From: Streptomyces sp. NBC_01549
GTDB lineage: Bacteria > Actinomycetota > Actinomycetes > Streptomycetales > Streptomycetaceae
Assembly: GCF_026339955.1 (NCBI RefSeq)
Contig: NZ_JAPEPW010000002.1
Span: 806,001-870,000 of the forward strand
Direction: 5' to 3'
DNA: 64,000 nucleotides
Below the pieces are notes generated by a model, which saw only the letters and a program-made list of their open reading frames with translations, was not told the origin of the DNA and searched no databases. The translations under genes and the position numbers were made by a program. Shown here in pieces: positions 51,950 through 60,855 of this stretch; positions within the stretch are counted from its first letter, which is position 1; each line of letters opens with the position of its first letter.

Positions 51950-53131
51950 GTGACCTCTGTGAACGACGTCGACAGAGCCCTGCGCGCGGCCCCGCCGCAT
52001 GCGCTGCTCGACACCCTGCGCCCCCTCCTGACGGATGTCTGGGGGGCGATCGACGCCGACCTGCTGCTGGCGGACTACGGGCTGACCGTGCTCCAGTCGG
52101 TCGAGGAGCCCGGCGACCCCGCGCGTGCCGTCTCCCTGCACAACAGCCCCGAGGGCCGGGCCTTCGGCAGTCAGGAGCCGCACGAGGAACACCCCCGAAA
52201 CGCCGGGCGGACCCGTCTCCATCTGCCGGTCACCGCCCGGGGCGAGCGCCTGGGCATCCTCACGGTCCTGCTGCCCCCGGAGCCCGTGGACCCCGTGGTG
52301 ACCGACGAACTGGTGCAGGTCGCCGACCTGCTGGGCCACGCGATCGTCGTGGCCGAACGGGACACCGACGTCTACCGGCAGGCCCGGCGGATCGGCCGGC
52401 TGACGCTGGCCGCCGAAATGCAGTGGGAACTGCTCCCGAGCCGGGCCTGCGCCCGCGCGGAGTTCGCCGTCGGCGCCCAGCTGGAGCCCGCTTACGCGGT
52501 GCGCGGGGACAACTTCGACTGGTCCTCGGACGCGCACCGGCTCACCCTGTCGATCATCAACGGGATGGGGGACGGCATCCACGCGTCCTTGCTGACCCAC
52601 CTCGCCGTCGGCGCCCTGCGCAACGCCCGCCGCGCCGGGCTCCCGGTCGCCGACCAGGCCAGACTCGCCGACCAGGCCCTCTACGCCCAGCACCACGGCG
52701 ACCAGCACGTGTCGGCGCTGCTGCTCTCCTTCGACCTCGCCACCGGCCGCGCGCTCGCGGTGGACGCGGGCTCGCCCCGGATGTGGCGCCGACGGGGTAC
52801 GGCCGTGGAGCGGATCGAGCTGGAGGCGCAGCTGCCGCTCGGCATGTTCGAGGAGTCCGACTACGTGCCGCAGGAGTTCGGCGTCCTGCCCGGCGACCGG
52901 CTGCTGGTGGTGAGCGACGGTGTGTACGACGCGCTCTCCCCGCTCGGAGAGGTCTTCGGGGAGCGGGCACTGGCCCGTGCCGTGTCGGCCACCGCCCTGC
53001 TGCCCGCGGCCGACGTACCGCGCGCCGTCCTCGACGAACTGGCCCGCCACCGCGTCACCGAGCCGCTGGACGACGCGCTGATCGTCTGTCTGGACTGGTC
53101 CGGCAGACCGGCCGGCACGTCGTCCGACTGA
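51950..53131 (+). CDS. SpoIIE-type PP2C-like phosphatase with altered metal site
   Basis: The 393-residue protein has a GAF-like N-terminal half and a C-terminal PPM domain. The first aspartate is in RGDNFDWSSD, but the DVxGHG motif of active enzymes reads NGMGDG (IINGMGDGIHASLL), so one metal-binding Asp is Asn. This variant recurs in a streptomycete subfamily as I recall, so activity may be altered rather than lost. GTG 51950 is the start. The 3' motif DGVYDALSPLGE is intact. Confidence 0.83.
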   Translation: MTSVNDVDRALRAAPPHALLDTLRPLLTDVWGAIDADLLLADYGLTVLQSVEEPGDPARAVSLHNSPEGRAFGSQEPHEEHPRNAGRTRLHLPVTARGERLGILTVLLPPEPVDPVVTDELVQVADLLGHAIVVAERDTDVYRQARRIGRLTLAAEMQWELLPSRACARAEFAVGAQLEPAYAVRGDNFDWSSDAHRLTLSIINGMGDGIHASLLTHLAVGALRNARRAGLPVADQARLADQALYAQHHGDQHVSALLLSFDLATGRALAVDAGSPRMWRRRGTAVERIELEAQLPLGMFEESDYVPQEFGVLPGDRLLVVSDGVYDALSPLGEVFGERALARAVSATALLPAADVPRAVLDELARHRVTEPLDDALIVCLDWSGRPAGTSSD

Positions 53132-53254
53132 TCCCGCGCCCGAGCCCAGCCGCCGCGATGGCGGACACGGTGCATCCTCCGGCCCGCTCGGGGCACCCGG
53201 ACCGGGCGGAATCCGGTCGACGGCGGCCGGGGCCCGAAGGCCCGGAGGTGGACG

Positions 53255-53398
53255 GTGGACTGGTGGATGTGGCTGGTCGTCGTGGTCGCGGCCCTGGTGC
53301 TGCTGAGCGTGGCGGCGGTCTGGGTGCAGACGAGCAGACGGTCGGGGACCGTCATCGCCGTGCGGCGCGAGGACCGGTTCGGGAAACGGGAGGTGTGA
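53255..53398 (+). CDS. Small single-span membrane protein
   Basis: A 47-codon gene starts at GTG 53255 with GGAGG seven bases upstream. It encodes one membrane helix (LVVVVAALVLLSVAAVWVQT) followed by a basic tail ending FGKREV. Its TGA overlaps the ATG of the PRC-barrel gene (TGATG), so both are translated together. The family is not recognised; it may anchor or regulate the PRC protein. Confidence 0.65.
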   Translation: MDWWMWLVVVVAALVLLSVAAVWVQTSRRSGTVIAVRREDRFGKREV

Positions 53399-53994
53399 TG
53401 AGCGAGTTGATGTCCGCACGCGATCTCGGTGGACGACCGGTGGTCACCCTGGGCGGTGAGGCGGTGGCGCGGGTCAAGGACACCGTCTTCGACGGGCCCG
53501 CGGGACGGGTCACCGGCTTCACCCTCAACGGCCGGGGGCTGCTCGCGGGCCCGCTGAAGCAGAGCCTGCCGTGGAGCGCGGTGCACTCGCTCGGCCGCGA
53601 CGCCGTCATGATCCTCGGCCGGGAGGTCCTCGCCGAACCGGTCGCGGTGGTCGCTCGGGACGAGGCGGCGCACGGCCGGGTACTGGGCGCCAGGGTCCTG
53701 ACGGACATGGGCACGGAGGTCGGCACCGTCTTGGACCTCGTCGTCGAGGCCGGTATCAGCGGGCGCGTGGTGGGGTTCCGGATCGCCGCCCGTCAGACGC
53801 TGGAGTCCGGTTCGAAGCGCCGCCGCCGCAAGGTGTACGTGCCCCGGGGCGAGACGCTCGCCGTGTCGGGACAGGCTCTCGTCATCCCCGCGAACGCGAC
53901 CCGCTTCGTCGCCGACGACCTCGCCGGTTTCGCGGCACAGGTCGAGGCGTTCCGCCTCCGGGACACCGCGGACCGGACGGAACCCACACCGTGA
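53398..53994 (+). CDS. PRC-barrel domain protein
   Basis: The 198-residue protein contains two PRC-barrel modules (LMSARDLGGRPVVTLGGEAV..., and GRVLGARVLTDMGTEVGTVL). PRC barrels occur in photosynthetic reaction centres, RimM and many actinobacterial proteins of unknown role, often tied to membranes or envelope. It is coupled to the small membrane protein upstream and to a broken PRC copy downstream. Confidence 0.82.
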   Translation: MSELMSARDLGGRPVVTLGGEAVARVKDTVFDGPAGRVTGFTLNGRGLLAGPLKQSLPWSAVHSLGRDAVMILGREVLAEPVAVVARDEAAHGRVLGARVLTDMGTEVGTVLDLVVEAGISGRVVGFRIAARQTLESGSKRRRRKVYVPRGETLAVSGQALVIPANATRFVADDLAGFAAQVEAFRLRDTADRTEPTP

Positions 53995-54136
53995 CACTGT
54001 TCTCCCAGGTCCGCGGAGTGCCGGTCGTCACGCTCGGCGAGGCGACCGAGCTCGGTGTCGTGAAGTCACTCACGATCGATGTCGCGTCGGGGCTGGTGAG
54101 CTCGGGGACTACGCCCTGGTCGTGCGGATCGGCTGA
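53991..54136 (+). pseudogene. Broken PRC-barrel gene
   Basis: GTG 53991 overlaps the previous stop (GTGA) and begins SQVRGVPVVTLGEATELGVV, a PRC-barrel start. After DVASGLV the frame changes and ends as GDYALVVRIG with TGA at 54134-54136. The middle of the domain is missing, so this is the remains of a second PRC gene with an internal deletion. Confidence 0.6.
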
Positions 54137-54143
54137 GGTCGGC

Positions 54144-55457
54144 TCAGTACCCAGGAGCCGTCGAGGCCGCCTCCGAGGTGCCGCCGGACGAGGTGGTGTC
54201 CGACGTCGTGGCATCCGCACTCGTCGTGGCATCGGTCGTCGTGTCGGACGACGCGAGGCCGTCGTACGGCCCCGGCTCCGACGCCCTCGTGGGCGGTTCG
54301 GAGGAGGGGGAATCCGGATCCGAGGACAAGGAGGCGGACGGATACGGCACATCGGATGACGACGAGGACGACGACGAGTCAGAAGAAGAGGACGACGACG
54401 GCGGCGACGACGAGGACTGGGGCCTCCGCGACGACGACTTCGGTGACGACGACATGCTCACGGCGGGGGACGGCTTCGCCGGAAGGTACGTCTTCTCGTC
54501 CCGGCGGCCGTCGGTGTCGCCCCGGTGGCGGCCGACCCATTCGTCGCGGTGGGGGTCGTAGATGACGAAGACGTCGACGGTGGTCTTGGCGGGCACGACG
54601 ACCACCACGTTCTGCGACCGGTACGAGGGCCAGGTGTCACCCGTCCGCCTGGGCACGGTCCGCTGCGCGACCGCCGGTGTCAACGGGTTCCCGCAGGCAC
54701 AGCGCACGCGCGGTACCCCGTGGCCGTCGACGAGGACCGCCGTGCCCGTCTGGAGCACCGCCTGGTAGCCGGTGGCCGCGCCGCCGCGGTAGCCGTGGTT
54801 GGTGACGCGGGTGTCCATCCGCAGCTGTACGGGGGTGAGCGAGCGCAGGTAGGCCGGGACCTCGGTGGGCTCGACGTCCGCCACGGAGGCGAACGCCTTG
54901 TTCTTCGCCGGCTCCGCCCGGAGCGCCTTGATCTGCTTCTCCACATCGCAGCTCGCGGTGTTGCGGGTGCCGCCGTAGAGGCCGGGCGCGGAACCCGACA
55001 CACCGCGCGTGACATTGGCGGACTCCGGCATGTCCGCCGCGGGTGTCACCGGCGCGGTGGAATCGGACTTCGCCGTCGACTCCGTGAACGGGTCGGGACC
55101 CGACTTGTTCGCGGCCTGCAGGAACACCTCGCCGCCCGATCCCGTGCCGGACGTGCCGCCCGAGCGGCTGAGGACGACACCGATCACCACCCCCGCCACC
55201 ACGACCCCCGTGATCAGCGCGATCCTCGGCGCCGACTTCCACCAGGGGTGGTCCGGACCGCTGCCGTGACCGGGCGGGCCGCCGGAACCGCCGCCTCCCG
55301 GGCCGTCGCCGCTCGGCGGAACGCCAGGCGGTGGCGCGAGCGGGCGGCCGATCCCCTGGGTCGGAGCGTGGTCGGAGGCACCCGGCCGGGGGGAGCCCGA
55401 CAGCGGGCCCGAGGGGGGGCCGGTGGGCCGGTCGGAGGACGGCGGGTCGACGCTCAC
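54144..55457 (-). CDS. DUF6777-type membrane-anchored protein
   Basis: The 437-residue protein has a Pro/Gly-rich cytosolic N-terminus, a single membrane span (APRIALITGVVVAGVVIGVV), and an extracytoplasmic domain with conserved cysteines (NTASCDVEKQIKAL and VRCACGNPLTP). The tail after about residue 320 is made of Ser/Thr/Asp. The pattern matches the streptomycete DUF6777 family, function unknown. It stands near the FHA-ABC transporter operon, on the same strand, with the streptophobe gene between them on the other strand. Confidence 0.75.
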   Translation of the reverse strand: MSVDPPSSDRPTGPPSGPLSGSPRPGASDHAPTQGIGRPLAPPPGVPPSGDGPGGGGSGGPPGHGSGPDHPWWKSAPRIALITGVVVAGVVIGVVLSRSGGTSGTGSGGEVFLQAANKSGPDPFTESTAKSDSTAPVTPAADMPESANVTRGVSGSAPGLYGGTRNTASCDVEKQIKALRAEPAKNKAFASVADVEPTEVPAYLRSLTPVQLRMDTRVTNHGYRGGAATGYQAVLQTGTAVLVDGHGVPRVRCACGNPLTPAVAQRTVPRRTGDTWPSYRSQNVVVVVPAKTTVDVFVIYDPHRDEWVGRHRGDTDGRRDEKTYLPAKPSPAVSMSSSPKSSSRRPQSSSSPPSSSSSSDSSSSSSSSDVPYPSASLSSDPDSPSSEPPTRASEPGPYDGLASSDTTTDATTSADATTSDTTSSGGTSEAASTAPGY

Positions 55458-55632
55458 GAGCTCTTCTTCCGGGCGTAGGGATCTCGCGGCATTTCACGCG
55501 CTCCATGCCGTTTAATTCCACAACGCGCCCATTGTGTGCTCCGGTCGGGTGCCCCCCGCAAGCTGACGCGGTCGATGACGCGGTCGGCCCTCCCGACGCG
55601 CGGTGGACCCCGGCGCTGCTTAGCGTGGCAGC

Positions 55633-56934
55633 GTGATCCCGCAGACACCGTCCGGCCAGGTCGTCGCCACTCCGGGCGAGCGGACGGCCGCCCGCCACGG
55701 ATGGGGCCAGGCCCTGCTGGCGGTGGTGGCCGGGGTGCTCACCATGCTGGCGGCCGCCGCCCTCGGGCTGTGGGGGGCCGGTGCCACGGGCCTGCCCGAC
55801 CACGCCTACCCACGGGTCGTCACGGCCTCCGTCGTGACCGCGGTCGGCGGCACCATCGAGCTCGCGGGTGACGTGGGCGTGATCGCCGACACTCGGGCGG
55901 GGCTGACGGTGATCCCCCTGTCGGTCACGCTCGCCGGGGCCCTGGTGATCGCCGCCGGCTTCCTGCGGCCGCTGCGGCACCGGGCCGTCGTCGGCGCACC
56001 CGAGCTGGCCGGCTGGGCCGTCAGGATCGCGGTGCTGTGGCTACTGGCCCTCCTCGGACTCGCGCTCTGCTCCCGCCAGAAGTTCAAGATCTCCCTGGGT
56101 ACCGGGACGATCAGCGACATCGGCGACCTCATCGGGGTCTCGCCCAAGGTGGGCTTCAAGACCGATGTTCCCGTGACGCTGCTCTACGGGGTGCTGTGGC
56201 TCGTGGGTGTCCTCGTCCTCGCCCTGCTCGTGTCGCGCGCGGCCCCGCTACCGGCCCGGTTGCTGCGCTTTCAGGAGTCGGTGCGTCCGGCCGCGTACGC
56301 CATGGTGGCGCTGCTGCTCGCGTGTGTCGCCGCCGGGGTGGTCATCGCGCCGGTGACGGCCGCGACACGTGGGCATGTCCCCGAGACCTTCGCGGTGATC
56401 TTCCTCGGGCTGCCCAACCTCGCCTGGCTCGCCTTCACGATCGGGCTGGGCGCCACCTGGACGGGGCGGGTGGACGGACCCTTCGGGCTGCCCATGCCGC
56501 ACGTCCTCGACCAGGTGCTGCGCGCCCCGGACGTCTCCACGCTCAATCTACGCTCCCTCGGCCACTACGACGGCAGGGTGTGGTGGCTGCCGGTCGTCGA
56601 CGCGCTGCTGCTCCTGGGCGCCGCGTTCCTGATGGCCGCCCGCTCACCGGCCCGGATGCGGGCCTGGCGGCACGCCGTGCGGATGGCGCTCGCGCTGGCG
56701 CTGACGGTGCTCATGATCTGTCTCGTCGGCAGGATCTCGGCGCACTACGGCCTGTCGCTCATCGGCATCGGTGACGCCGGCGGCGGCCTCGCGGGCGAGC
56801 TCTTCCTCAAGCCGAAGCTCTGGAGCGCGCTCGGGCTCGCCGTCCTGTGGGGCCTGGTGACCGGGTTCCTCGGCGCCCTGCTGGCGAAGAGAGTCCACCG
56901 AAAGGGCGAGGTCGTGCAGGACTCCGTCGGCTAG
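55633..56934 (+). CDS. Streptophobe-type polytopic membrane protein
   Basis: The 433-residue protein has about ten membrane spans (for example LLAVVAGVLTMLAAAALGLW, AVRIAVLWLLALLGLALC, YAMVALLLACVAAGVVIAPV) and a conserved-looking KFKISLGTGTISDIGDLIGV loop. It resembles the streptophobe family found almost only in Streptomyces; no role is known. The start is GTG 55633. It converges on the minus-strand operon of the FHA-ABC transporter and diverges from the DUF6777 gene. Confidence 0.75.
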   Translation: MIPQTPSGQVVATPGERTAARHGWGQALLAVVAGVLTMLAAAALGLWGAGATGLPDHAYPRVVTASVVTAVGGTIELAGDVGVIADTRAGLTVIPLSVTLAGALVIAAGFLRPLRHRAVVGAPELAGWAVRIAVLWLLALLGLALCSRQKFKISLGTGTISDIGDLIGVSPKVGFKTDVPVTLLYGVLWLVGVLVLALLVSRAAPLPARLLRFQESVRPAAYAMVALLLACVAAGVVIAPVTAATRGHVPETFAVIFLGLPNLAWLAFTIGLGATWTGRVDGPFGLPMPHVLDQVLRAPDVSTLNLRSLGHYDGRVWWLPVVDALLLLGAAFLMAARSPARMRAWRHAVRMALALALTVLMICLVGRISAHYGLSLIGIGDAGGGLAGELFLKPKLWSALGLAVLWGLVTGFLGALLAKRVHRKGEVVQDSVG

Positions 56935-56949
56935 GACCTGTCCCGCGCG

Positions 56950-57576
56950 TCAGCGGTCACCCGGCTCGTCCATCACCCCCGGGACGAGACGCGTCGGTTC
57001 ATGGTCGTCGGGTGCCCGTACGACACCAGTGCGGGCCCGGCCCGGAACACTCCCGTTCCGTTCCGGGGCCACCACCGGTTCGTCCGCGACCGCGTACGTG
57101 CTCAGCCGCCTCCCGTCGGTGTACACCCAGCGCTCGTGTTCGGCGTCGTACAGCCACAGGGACTCGCCGTCGACGATCACCCCCATCCGCTGCCCGCGCG
57201 TGATGCCGCGGAAGGACGCTCCGTCCAGCCGCCCGGCCGCGAGGTCCTCGACCGCGCTCCGATAGCGGGTGAGCGCCTGCTCCACGAGGGCGAGGAGCGG
57301 GCGCGGGTCGGCGGTTCGGGTGACGGAGCCGCCCTCCGCGGGCGGCGGCTGCGGTACGGCGACCAGCAGCCGGCCGTCCACCCAGGCCGCCCAGCCGTTG
57401 GCGCAGACGACCCGGCCCCAGTCACCGAGCCGCTCGACGAGTTGCACCGGGAGCAGCGCGTCGAGCGGCACGGTGGGCCGGGAGGGGTCCGGTGTCTCCC
57501 AGGCGGGCAGGCCGTCCGGCGGAACGACGTGCGTCGGACGGAAGTCGTCGATCGTCGCCGGGTCGGGAGTCGTCAT
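56950..57576 (-). CDS. Unknown protein coupled to FHA-ABC transporter
   Basis: The 208-residue soluble protein starts at ATG 57576, five bases after the transporter stop. It shows WGRVVCANGWAAWVDGRLLV, a helical centre (LLALVEQALTRYRSAVEDLA) and a beta-rich part with SLWLYDAEHERWVYTDGRRL. No known domain was recognised. Its position makes it a likely partner or regulator of the transporter. Confidence 0.65.
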   Translation of the reverse strand: MTTPDPATIDDFRPTHVVPPDGLPAWETPDPSRPTVPLDALLPVQLVERLGDWGRVVCANGWAAWVDGRLLVAVPQPPPAEGGSVTRTADPRPLLALVEQALTRYRSAVEDLAAGRLDGASFRGITRGQRMGVIVDGESLWLYDAEHERWVYTDGRRLSTYAVADEPVVAPERNGSVPGRARTGVVRAPDDHEPTRLVPGVMDEPGDR

Positions 57577-57581
57577 CGCAC

Positions 57582-59921
57582 CTACTTCCGCATGACCTCG
57601 GGTTCGTGCCGCCGCAGCAGCCGGGCCACCACGCACCCGAACACGATCGACAGCACGACCAGCATGCCCACGTTGACCAGCCACACGCCGGCCTCGTGCC
57701 GGAACAGCGGGTCGGAGGTGAGCCTCCCCGGTTCGATCCGGCCCAAGGCGATGGTCCCCGACATCGCGCCCAGGGCCCAGCGGGCGGGGACGAGCCAGGC
57801 CAGTTGCTCCATGCCGGGCACCCTGTGCAGCTTCAACAGCGCACCGCTGAACACGACCTGGACGATGGCGAGCAGCACCAGAAGCGGCATGGTGACCTCC
57901 TCCTTGGCCACCGCCGCGGAGACGACGAGGCCGAGCATCATCGCGGAGAAGGCGAGCAGGGCCACCACGAGCGTGATCTCCAGCAGTGGCGGCATGAGGA
58001 CCCCTTCGCCGCGGGGCGCGTTGAGGTCGACGCCCAACAGGGCGACGAGGCAGAGCACGACGGCCTGGAGCACGGTGATGGCGCCGAGGACCACGATCTT
58101 CGACATCAGGTACGCCGATCGGGACAGGCCCACCGCGCGCTCCCGCTGGTGGATGACTCGTTCCTTCACCAGTTCGCGCACGGCGTTGGCCGCGCCCGTC
58201 AGAACTCCGCCGATGCACAGGATGAGCAGTACGTTCATCGCCGTCTCCGCCGTCAGTTCGCCGCCGGCCACCGCACGGGCCATCACGCCCATCACACACG
58301 GCAGCCCGACCATGACGACGAGGAAGGTCCGGTCGGCGCTGAGCACGGCCGCGTACCGGCGCACCAGGGTGCCGAGTTGCGCGGCCCAGCTCTGGGCCTT
58401 GGGCGGCGAGCCGACGGCGGCGGCCGGACCGGCCCGTGGCAGCTGCGGCCGCGCGACGGAGCCCGCGCTGTCGATGTACCGGCCCTGGAGCGGCGAGCCG
58501 CGGTACTCCCCCGCCCAGTCCCGGTCCTGGTCCCGCTCGAAGGCTTCGAAGGCCTCGGGCCACTGCTGGTAGCCGAAGAAGGCGAGGGCGCCGTCGGGAG
58601 GTCCGAAGTAGGCGACCTTGCCGCCGGGCGCGAGCACCAGGAGCCGGTCGCAGATGTCGAGGCTGAGCACGCTGTGGGTGACCACGATGACCGTACGCCC
58701 GTCGTCCGCGAGGCCGCGCAGCATGTGCATCACCGAGCGGTCCATGCCGGGGTCGAGACCGGAGGTGGGTTCGTCCAGGAACAGCAGCGACGGCTTGGTC
58801 AGCAGTTCCAGGGCGACGCTGACCCGCTTGCGCTGACCGCCGGACAGACTGTGGATGGACTGGCCGGCGCGCTGCTCCAGGCCCAGCTCCTGGATGACCT
58901 CGTCGACCCGCGCCTGGCGCTCCGCCTTGGCGGTGTCCTGCGGGAAGCGCAGCTCGGCGGCGTACGCGAGGGCCCGCCGCACCGTCAACTGGGCGTGCAG
59001 GATGTCGTCCTGCGGCACGAGGCCGATGCGCTGGCGCAGCTCGGCGTAGTCGCGGTAGAGGTCGCGGCCGTCGTACAGGACGGCTCCGCGGTCGGCGGGC
59101 CGCTGCCCGGTGAGGGCGTTGAGGAGCGTGGACTTTCCGGCGCCGCTGGGGCCCACGACGGCCAGCAGGCACTTTTCGCCGACGGGAAATGACACCTGGT
59201 CGAGGAGGATCTTGCGGCCGCGGTCGACGGCGACGGTCAGTTCCTGGACGTCGAGGGAGACCTCGCCGGTGTCGACGTACTCCTGCAACTCGTCGCCGAC
59301 GAGGCGGAACGCGGAGTGGCCGATACCGACGACGTCACCCGGGGTGAGCGGGGCGCGGGTGACGGGCTGCCCGTTGAGGAACGTGCCGTTGTGGCTGCCG
59401 AGGTCGAGGATCTCGTACGTCCCGTCCGGCTGTGCCAGCAGTTCGGCGTGCCGCCGGGAGACGACCAGGTCGTCGATGACCAGGTCGTTGTCCCCGCCGC
59501 GGCCGATGCGGACGGTGCGGGCAGGCAGTGGCCGTACTGTGGTCGGCCGTTGGAAGGTGCCGCTGACCGATGGCCGAAAGGCGCCCGGCGACCGCTGCGG
59601 GGTCTTGTCGGCGAAGACCGCCCGGGGACCGTCGGAGGGGCTGCCGAAGTGGATGACGCTGCCCGGTCCGACGCCCCATTCGCGGACCCGCCTGCCATCG
59701 GCGTACGTGCCGTTCGTGCTGTTCTCGTCCTGGATGGTCCAGTGGTCCGCCTCGGGCCGCAGCACCGCGTGGTGCCACGAGACCCGCACGTCGTCGATGA
59801 CGATCTCGCTCGACGGGTCACGCCCGACGTGATAGTCGCGGCTCGGACTCAGCACCGTGGAGCCCGTCTCGGTTTCGAGGACGAGTTCGGGCGCCGTCGG
59901 CGCGACCGACCGCTCTCCCAT
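57582..59921 (-). CDS. FHA-FHA-ABC ATPase-ABC2 permease fusion
   Basis: The 779-residue protein has two forkhead-associated domains (about 25-90 with HVGRDPSSEIVIDD and NSTNGTYADG; about 135-215 with RIGRGGDNDLVIDD and GSHNGTFLNG) that bind phosphothreonine. Then comes an ABCG-type ATPase (Walker A GPSGAGKSTLLNAL, signature LSGGQRKRVSVALELL, Walker B LLFLDEPTSGLD) and a six-span ABC2 permease. It is an exporter half-transporter, likely controlled by Ser/Thr kinases. Similar proteins exist in actinobacteria, but substrates are mostly unknown. Confidence 0.9.
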   Translation of the reverse strand: MGERSVAPTAPELVLETETGSTVLSPSRDYHVGRDPSSEIVIDDVRVSWHHAVLRPEADHWTIQDENSTNGTYADGRRVREWGVGPGSVIHFGSPSDGPRAVFADKTPQRSPGAFRPSVSGTFQRPTTVRPLPARTVRIGRGGDNDLVIDDLVVSRRHAELLAQPDGTYEILDLGSHNGTFLNGQPVTRAPLTPGDVVGIGHSAFRLVGDELQEYVDTGEVSLDVQELTVAVDRGRKILLDQVSFPVGEKCLLAVVGPSGAGKSTLLNALTGQRPADRGAVLYDGRDLYRDYAELRQRIGLVPQDDILHAQLTVRRALAYAAELRFPQDTAKAERQARVDEVIQELGLEQRAGQSIHSLSGGQRKRVSVALELLTKPSLLFLDEPTSGLDPGMDRSVMHMLRGLADDGRTVIVVTHSVLSLDICDRLLVLAPGGKVAYFGPPDGALAFFGYQQWPEAFEAFERDQDRDWAGEYRGSPLQGRYIDSAGSVARPQLPRAGPAAAVGSPPKAQSWAAQLGTLVRRYAAVLSADRTFLVVMVGLPCVMGVMARAVAGGELTAETAMNVLLILCIGGVLTGAANAVRELVKERVIHQRERAVGLSRSAYLMSKIVVLGAITVLQAVVLCLVALLGVDLNAPRGEGVLMPPLLEITLVVALLAFSAMMLGLVVSAAVAKEEVTMPLLVLLAIVQVVFSGALLKLHRVPGMEQLAWLVPARWALGAMSGTIALGRIEPGRLTSDPLFRHEAGVWLVNVGMLVVLSIVFGCVVARLLRRHEPEVMRK

Positions 59922-60061
59922 GCCCAGAATTCTAGCTATTCGCCGACATATGCGCCTGGTCAGCGGCTCACGTCGGCCGCCGCGACAACGAGTGGGCCGC
60001 TCCCGCCGGCTGACCGACCTGGCCCCGCTGACCGGGGGCCCCTGGACCTGTCGGGCGGGGC

Positions 60062-60472
60062 TCAGGCCGCGGAACTGCCGAGCGCGGCGGCGGTCCGCTG
60101 CATCCGCAGCGCGTCCACGGATTCGGCGAGGAGTTCGTACTCGGTGGTGTCGTCACTGGTGGCGATCCGGACGAGCTTTCCCGCGGCCAGCTCCTCGGCG
60201 ACCAATTCCTGCTGGAGGGCGTCACCGCACCAGGCGCGCAGGACGCTCGGCACGTCGGGGACGGTGTCCGCCACCGGCGCGATCGAGTTCGGCGGGAAGG
60301 TCGGATCGTCGGGCTGCGGATCGAGCCGCGAGGCCATCCAGGAGGCACGGTCCCGCATCCACCACAGAGCCAGCGCCAGGGTGGGCGCGCGATAGGTCCC
60401 CAGTGGGACACCGACGCGTCTGCCTCCGCATATTCCGTATGCGGTCACATGGCACAGGAATTCGTCGTGCAC
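60062..60472 (-). CDS. Conserved-looking hypothetical protein
   Basis: The 136-residue protein starts MHDEFLCHVTAYGICGGRRV and has a helical centre (APTLALALWWMRDRASWMAS) and acidic C-terminus (DDTTEYELLAESVDALRMQR). No family was recognised. Codon usage is normal, so it is likely real. It stands alone between the transporter and the SnoaL-like gene. Confidence 0.55.
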   Translation of the reverse strand: MHDEFLCHVTAYGICGGRRVGVPLGTYRAPTLALALWWMRDRASWMASRLDPQPDDPTFPPNSIAPVADTVPDVPSVLRAWCGDALQQELVAEELAAGKLVRIATSDDTTEYELLAESVDALRMQRTAAALGSSAA

Positions 60473-60855
60473 GATCGCTCCCCCATTGCAACGCTCTCCG
60501 CCGGCCCGGCCTCACTTTCCCTGCGGCTCGTTCACTGCGTGCGGCTCGTTCGTGGTGCATGGTGGTGCTGCGCGCGTCATGCGTGGTCGTGCTGCGCGCG
60601 GGCTTGGCTGAATCGCCCTGTCACTCGAGTATCGCCACTCCTGACACTCTGTCACCATGCCATTCCAGCCAGTCTCCTGGCATATTCACGGCCGGGTTTG
60701 GCCGAAACGCGACTCACTGCCCTTACCCCGGAGGTAATCGACGCCCTCGGGCGTCGGCGGGCATGGTTGCGGTATCGGATCCCAGCGGGGCACCACGGCC
60801 GGGAATCCGCTCTCTGACCAGCGACTACCCTACTTTCCACGGAGGTTGATCCACC
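60473..60855. other. Gene-free region with short direct repeats
   Basis: No gene is seen. The left half contains tandem short repeats (GTGCGGCTCGTTC and GTGCTGCGCGC, each twice between about 60520 and 60605), and CCTGTCACTC/CTCTGTCACC-like motifs follow. It should contain the promoter for the SnoaL-like gene near 60800-60840. Confidence 0.4.

Noticed and set aside
54178..54561. Highly acidic protein frame on the plus strand
   Set aside because: It is the antisense of the Ser/Thr/Asp-rich tail of the DUF6777 gene.
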